Below are positions 61,281-64,000 of a stretch of 64,000 nt of DNA, one piece after another. The position numbers were made by a program, and so were the translations under genes. Positions within the stretch are counted from its first letter, which is position 1. Each line of letters starts with the position of its first letter. This stretch comes from JAZKFT01 sp039925965 (GTDB taxonomy: Bacteria; Bacteroidota; Bacteroidia; Chitinophagales; Chitinophagaceae), in contig JBDSXW010000010.1 of assembly GCA_039925965.1 (NCBI GenBank), positions 1-64,000 of the forward strand, given 5' to 3'. A model generated the notes under the pieces. It did not search any database and was not told the DNA's origin. It saw only the letters and a list, made by a program, of their open reading frames with translations.

Positions 61281-61784
61281 CTATCTGGAAAGCCGCCATT
61301 CTATATCGCCAGCAGTATCCAATCTGGTGAAATTGTTTTTTGCAAGGACACGTTGTGAAGCTGTATTTGCCGGATCTGTCGTGGCAAAGATGGTTTTTAC
61401 ACCCGGCTGTGCCAAAGCCCAGGTGGATATGGCCGCAACTGCCTCCGTCATATAGCCCCGGCCCTGGAAACCATTAAAGCCGCCGTAACCGATCTCTATT
61501 TCACCCTTTTCACCCGGTGCTCCTTTGAAACACAGGTCGCCGACCGCCAGTTTTTTTTCGGAGTCGGTAATGAGCCAAATGGTCAGGAATAGCCAGTCAC
61601 CCGGGTTGTTTTTTACACCTGGCAGGATGCGATTATCAATCGCTACAGCCAGGTTGGGGGCGATTGTTCGTGGATAGCGCTGCAGGCCGAGCTCCGTTTC
61701 CAACCGGTCGTTCAAAGCTTTGTACAACAGGAGCTGTTCGTAGGTTAGGGGAAACAGGGAGAGGCGTTTGGTTTCTAATTTCAT
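61281..61784 (-). CDS. GNAT-family N-acetyltransferase (RimJ-like)
   Basis: 167 residues. MKLETKRLSLFPLTYEQLLLY is the usual start of RimJ/RimL-type acetyltransferases. EIEIGYGGFNGFQGRGYMTEAVAAISTWAL carries the acetyl-CoA-binding (Q/R)GxGY motif as QGRGY, and ASQRVLAKNNFTRL is the late conserved helix. The substrate may be a protein N-terminus or a small amine. Single gene. Confidence 0.9.
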   Translation of the reverse strand: MKLETKRLSLFPLTYEQLLLYKALNDRLETELGLQRYPRTIAPNLAVAIDNRILPGVKNNPGDWLFLTIWLITDSEKKLAVGDLCFKGAPGEKGEIEIGYGGFNGFQGRGYMTEAVAAISTWALAQPGVKTIFATTDPANTASQRVLAKNNFTRLDTAGDIEWRLSR

Positions 61785-62177
61785 TACCGTTGATTATTGG
61801 GCGTCACTTGGTGGCGTAATGTGCACTTACTTTTTAATGTAAAATCAATTTTTTTGGCAGAGGTATAATTTTAAATTCAGAGGCTTGCCAAAACCCCTTC
61901 AGATCGGGGGTAAAAAGAAAGCCCTTATTGATTGCAATAAGGGTTACATAACTTATATTCCAGATAACAAAACTTGCGGGAAACGCCTTTGAAATTCGCT
62001 TTTATACTAGACCGCCGCTTCCTTAACGTTGCTTCTGCCTCCGGCACCGTTGCTGCTCCCGTCGCCGCATTACCAGAATAGAGGCGGGAGCTGCCTATCG
62101 TTAACAACTATGGTTGAAATACGCATCGCATGAATTAAATACCGCGATGCCGTATTTGCGATTTCAGGGTTGTATTT
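61785..62177. other. 393-bp gap with one hairpin
   Basis: The hairpin GCCCTTATTG-ATTG-CAATAAGGG at 61921-61945 could end the minus-strand transcript of the gene at 62178, although its T-tract (CTTTCTTTTTA) is weak. No gene is seen. Confidence 0.4.
61919..61946 (-). terminator. Possible terminator downstream of 62178
   Basis: GCCCTTATTG pairs with CAATAAGGG; on the minus strand CTTTCTTTTTA follows. It is about 230 nt after the stop codon, so the link is uncertain. Confidence 0.4.
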
Positions 62178-63140
62178 CTATCTGCCCGGCACCAGTTTCT
62201 TTTTTAAAAACAGTCCTGCTAGAGTAACAACAAATACCAGGGCAAATGCACTGGCTGTGACTAATCCATTATTTGATTTAGTGAGGATGGCCACTAAAAT
62301 GATAGATGCTGAAAATCCCAGTTGTGCCGCCAGGGCAAAAAATAAAAGCTGCCGGGTATTATATCGCTTGGAGAGGATCAGCACGGCGAGGAGCAGGTTA
62401 ATTAGGGCATAGGTTAAAAAGAAAAGGATATTCAGCCGGGCGGCTGCAATAACAGATGCCAATGTAAATGTGGTAGCGACGAACACAATGCCGTAAATAA
62501 CCAGCAACCATACCCACCGGTTCCTGTCATTCGTTGCAAACCCACCGGTGAAAAACCTGGAAAAAATGATGAGGCCACACATAATCGCGATAAGTGCCAC
62601 ATAGTGGAACGGTGAAGCTGGCCGGGTGTTTTTCAAAAATTGGTAGGACGTGTATGCAACTGCTGCTATTGAAAACCCAATCCACCATTTCGTGTTTAAC
62701 CATGGCCGGGAAGCCAGCTTGGGAAAGATGTTATATACCCACAACACCGGAAACAGCAATGCAAAGCATGCATGAAAAACCGTCATGACAGCAGCCCAGG
62801 GGAGATTGATGCCCCATATAAACCCATAATGATCAAATGCAGTATTCGGGATTTGCACCTGGAAAAACGTTTTCCCCAACAAGCCTTCATTATAAATGCC
62901 ATACACCAGGCCGAGAAAGATGTATCCTGCCACGCTTAGTTTCCATCTTACAGCCAACTCGCGTAAAAGCAGCACGGGACCATACACCCAGCAAACCATC
63001 ATCAGAAAAAGTTTGGGTTCAAATAAGCGGTTTGCCGGGATATTATTACTCAGCAGTTCTGTAAGAATGGGCGTAATGATGAGTAATAAAATGGCTGGTT
63101 TCCAGCTGGTGAAAATAGGGAGGCCGAATTTTCTTTTCAT
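62178..63140 (-). CDS. Polytopic membrane protein of unknown function
   Basis: 320 residues with about nine hydrophobic segments and a positively charged N-terminus (MKRKFGLPIFTSWKP). Conserved-looking polar residues inside membrane segments include LLLRELAVRW and LVYGIYNEGLLGKTFF. These loosely recall membrane-protease or glycosyltransferase families, but I cannot name one. A single gene. Confidence 0.7.
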   Translation of the reverse strand: MKRKFGLPIFTSWKPAILLLIITPILTELLSNNIPANRLFEPKLFLMMVCWVYGPVLLLRELAVRWKLSVAGYIFLGLVYGIYNEGLLGKTFFQVQIPNTAFDHYGFIWGINLPWAAVMTVFHACFALLFPVLWVYNIFPKLASRPWLNTKWWIGFSIAAVAYTSYQFLKNTRPASPFHYVALIAIMCGLIIFSRFFTGGFATNDRNRWVWLLVIYGIVFVATTFTLASVIAAARLNILFFLTYALINLLLAVLILSKRYNTRQLLFFALAAQLGFSASIILVAILTKSNNGLVTASAFALVFVVTLAGLFLKKKLVPGR

Positions 63141-63210
63141 GTGCTTAAGGGTTGCCAGCCTTTAAAGAAATGGTCAGCTTTCTGCGGCTTGTCGCCTGGA
63201 GGTAATAACG

Positions 63211-63660
63211 TTATTCAGCCATCGGCGTTTCGATATAAAAAGCCTCAATCCATTTGCCGGCACGTTTAACATAAGTTACCGCAGCCCGAATCTTTGGGCT
63301 GACTTTCTTACCGCTACAGGTCGCATCCTGGGTTGCGGTGTAGGAGAGAATCACCGTGTTTTGATCCAGCACCACAAACTTGAAATTGGCGAGAGCAAAG
63401 TTTTTTACATCGCATTCGGTTGGCGTCGCTTTAATTACATCGGCTTTTGTACTTACCCCTTCAGAACTTATAGACAAGAACTCTTCCGTTGTATGCGTCT
63501 TAAACCATTCGGCATTCCTGTCTTTCCAGGCCTGCCATGCTAATTTATCAAGCCTGATAATTTCAGCCTCCAGCTTTGCTTTGGCGGCTTTGGTCATTTG
63601 TGCGAAACCAGATGTAGCCAGCAGGCTGGCGCCAAATAGTATGGGTAAGATCTTTTTCAT
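63211..63660 (-). CDS. Exported NTF2-like (DUF4440-type) protein
   Basis: 149 residues with a signal peptide (1-20, ending SGFAQ). The rest is an NTF2-like cone: IIRLDKLAWQAWKDRNAEWFKTHTTEEF, a GVSTKADVIKA segment, VILSYTATQDATCSGKKV, and the last strand IRAAVTYVKRAGKWIEAFYIETP. Such small domains bind or turn over hydrophobic ligands. No active-site assignment can be made. A single gene. Confidence 0.8.
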   Translation of the reverse strand: MKKILPILFGASLLATSGFAQMTKAAKAKLEAEIIRLDKLAWQAWKDRNAEWFKTHTTEEFLSISSEGVSTKADVIKATPTECDVKNFALANFKFVVLDQNTVILSYTATQDATCSGKKVSPKIRAAVTYVKRAGKWIEAFYIETPMAE

Positions 63661-63818
63661 TTGGATAAAATTGTTGGGTTATTTGTTTGCAGGTAGCCAG
63701 ATGTTTTATTAGTAGAAACATTCGTTTTGCAAGGTTAGGTAATCTGACTGATTCGCCCAACACGGTTTGTATGGGCAAGCAATATATGGTTATAGTCAGT
63801 CTAAAACATACCTGCTGC

Positions 63819-64000
63819 TTAAGCATTCGCTCTTGAAAAGCCAACTGTATCCCTGTAAAATTGAGGCGAAATGTCTGCATTGGTTTTAAAGAACCTGCTG
63901 AAGTAATGTTCGTCTTCATAGCCCAATTCGTAGGCAATTTCTTTTACGGTTTTATTGGTTAGATATAGTTCTCTTTTTGCTTCGATAATTATTCTCTCTG
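63819..64000 (-). CDS. AraC-family transcriptional regulator, C-terminal end (partial)
   Basis: The last 60 codons of a minus-strand gene that continues beyond the right edge. RIIIEAKRELYLTNKTVKEI and AYELGYEDEHYFSRFFKTNADISPQFYR form the second helix-turn-helix of the AraC/XylS DNA-binding domain, ending at a TAA (63819-63821). The N-terminal sensor part is outside the window, so the signal is unknown. Confidence 0.88.
   Translation of the reverse strand, partial: ERIIIEAKRELYLTNKTVKEIAYELGYEDEHYFSRFFKTNADISPQFYRDTVGFSRANA

Overview
The window looks like chromosomal DNA of a Bacteroidota bacterium, most likely family Chitinophagaceae. Supporting signs are the TPR-type sensor kinases paired with LuxR-type regulators, a fused SpmA-SpmB protein, a 65-residue bS21, DUF1343/NamZ, DUF6526, a large alpha-2-macroglobulin, few Shine-Dalgarno sequences (bS21 is the exception), TAnnTTTG-like -7 promoter elements, and intergenic gaps filled with short repeated words. 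I see no phage, plasmid or resistance genes, no CRISPR array and no rRNA or tRNA gene. The taxon is an inference from gene content.

Layout. 0-0.8 kb: the tail of an unknown ORF, then a 13-bp word phased at 21 bp that resembles a mobile-element end. 0.8-3.2 kb: a YpdA-like flavoprotein and an unknown membrane-anchored protein. 3.5-17.0 kb: the most distinctive region, all on the minus strand. It holds two TPR histidine kinase/response regulator pairs, a third lone regulator, a 1208-residue secreted repeat protein with a C-terminal S74 chaperone domain, a secreted SUMF1-like protein and a small secreted Gly-rich protein. Six copies of one palindrome (consensus YNACCC-N4-GGGTRA) lie in the gaps here, each followed 21-22 nt later by a -7-like element. 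This suggests a local activator-dependent regulon.

17-36.8 kb: mixed housekeeping and accessory genes (DinB, subtilisin-like protease, epimerase, 2OG-Fe oxygenase, two glycosyltransferases, riboflavin synthase, bS21, SlyD-like FKBP, NamZ, fmt, pyrG, proC, a Doc toxin pair, a DUF2279-like protein, a phosphohexomutase and a Uma2 protein). 36.9-43.1 kb: a 2070-residue alpha-2-macroglobulin with thioester motif. 43.3-47.8 kb: two small membrane proteins flanking a 56-bp duplicated TGTGAT array, then thrS and infC. 48-64 kb: an oxidoreductase, an ABC-2 permease without an adjacent ATPase, DinB, Uma2, folK with a deoxynucleoside kinase, a family 9 glycosyltransferase, a four-module beta/gamma-crystallin protein, two VOC proteins, SpmAB, a triple-rhodanese protein, ndk, GNAT, a polytopic membrane protein, an NTF2-like protein and the 3' end of an AraC-type regulator that runs off the window.

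All positions were read by eye. Family names rest on motif and length recognition, not on a search. Start codons were moved inward where an internal ATG gives a clear signal peptide or the conserved N-terminus of the family.
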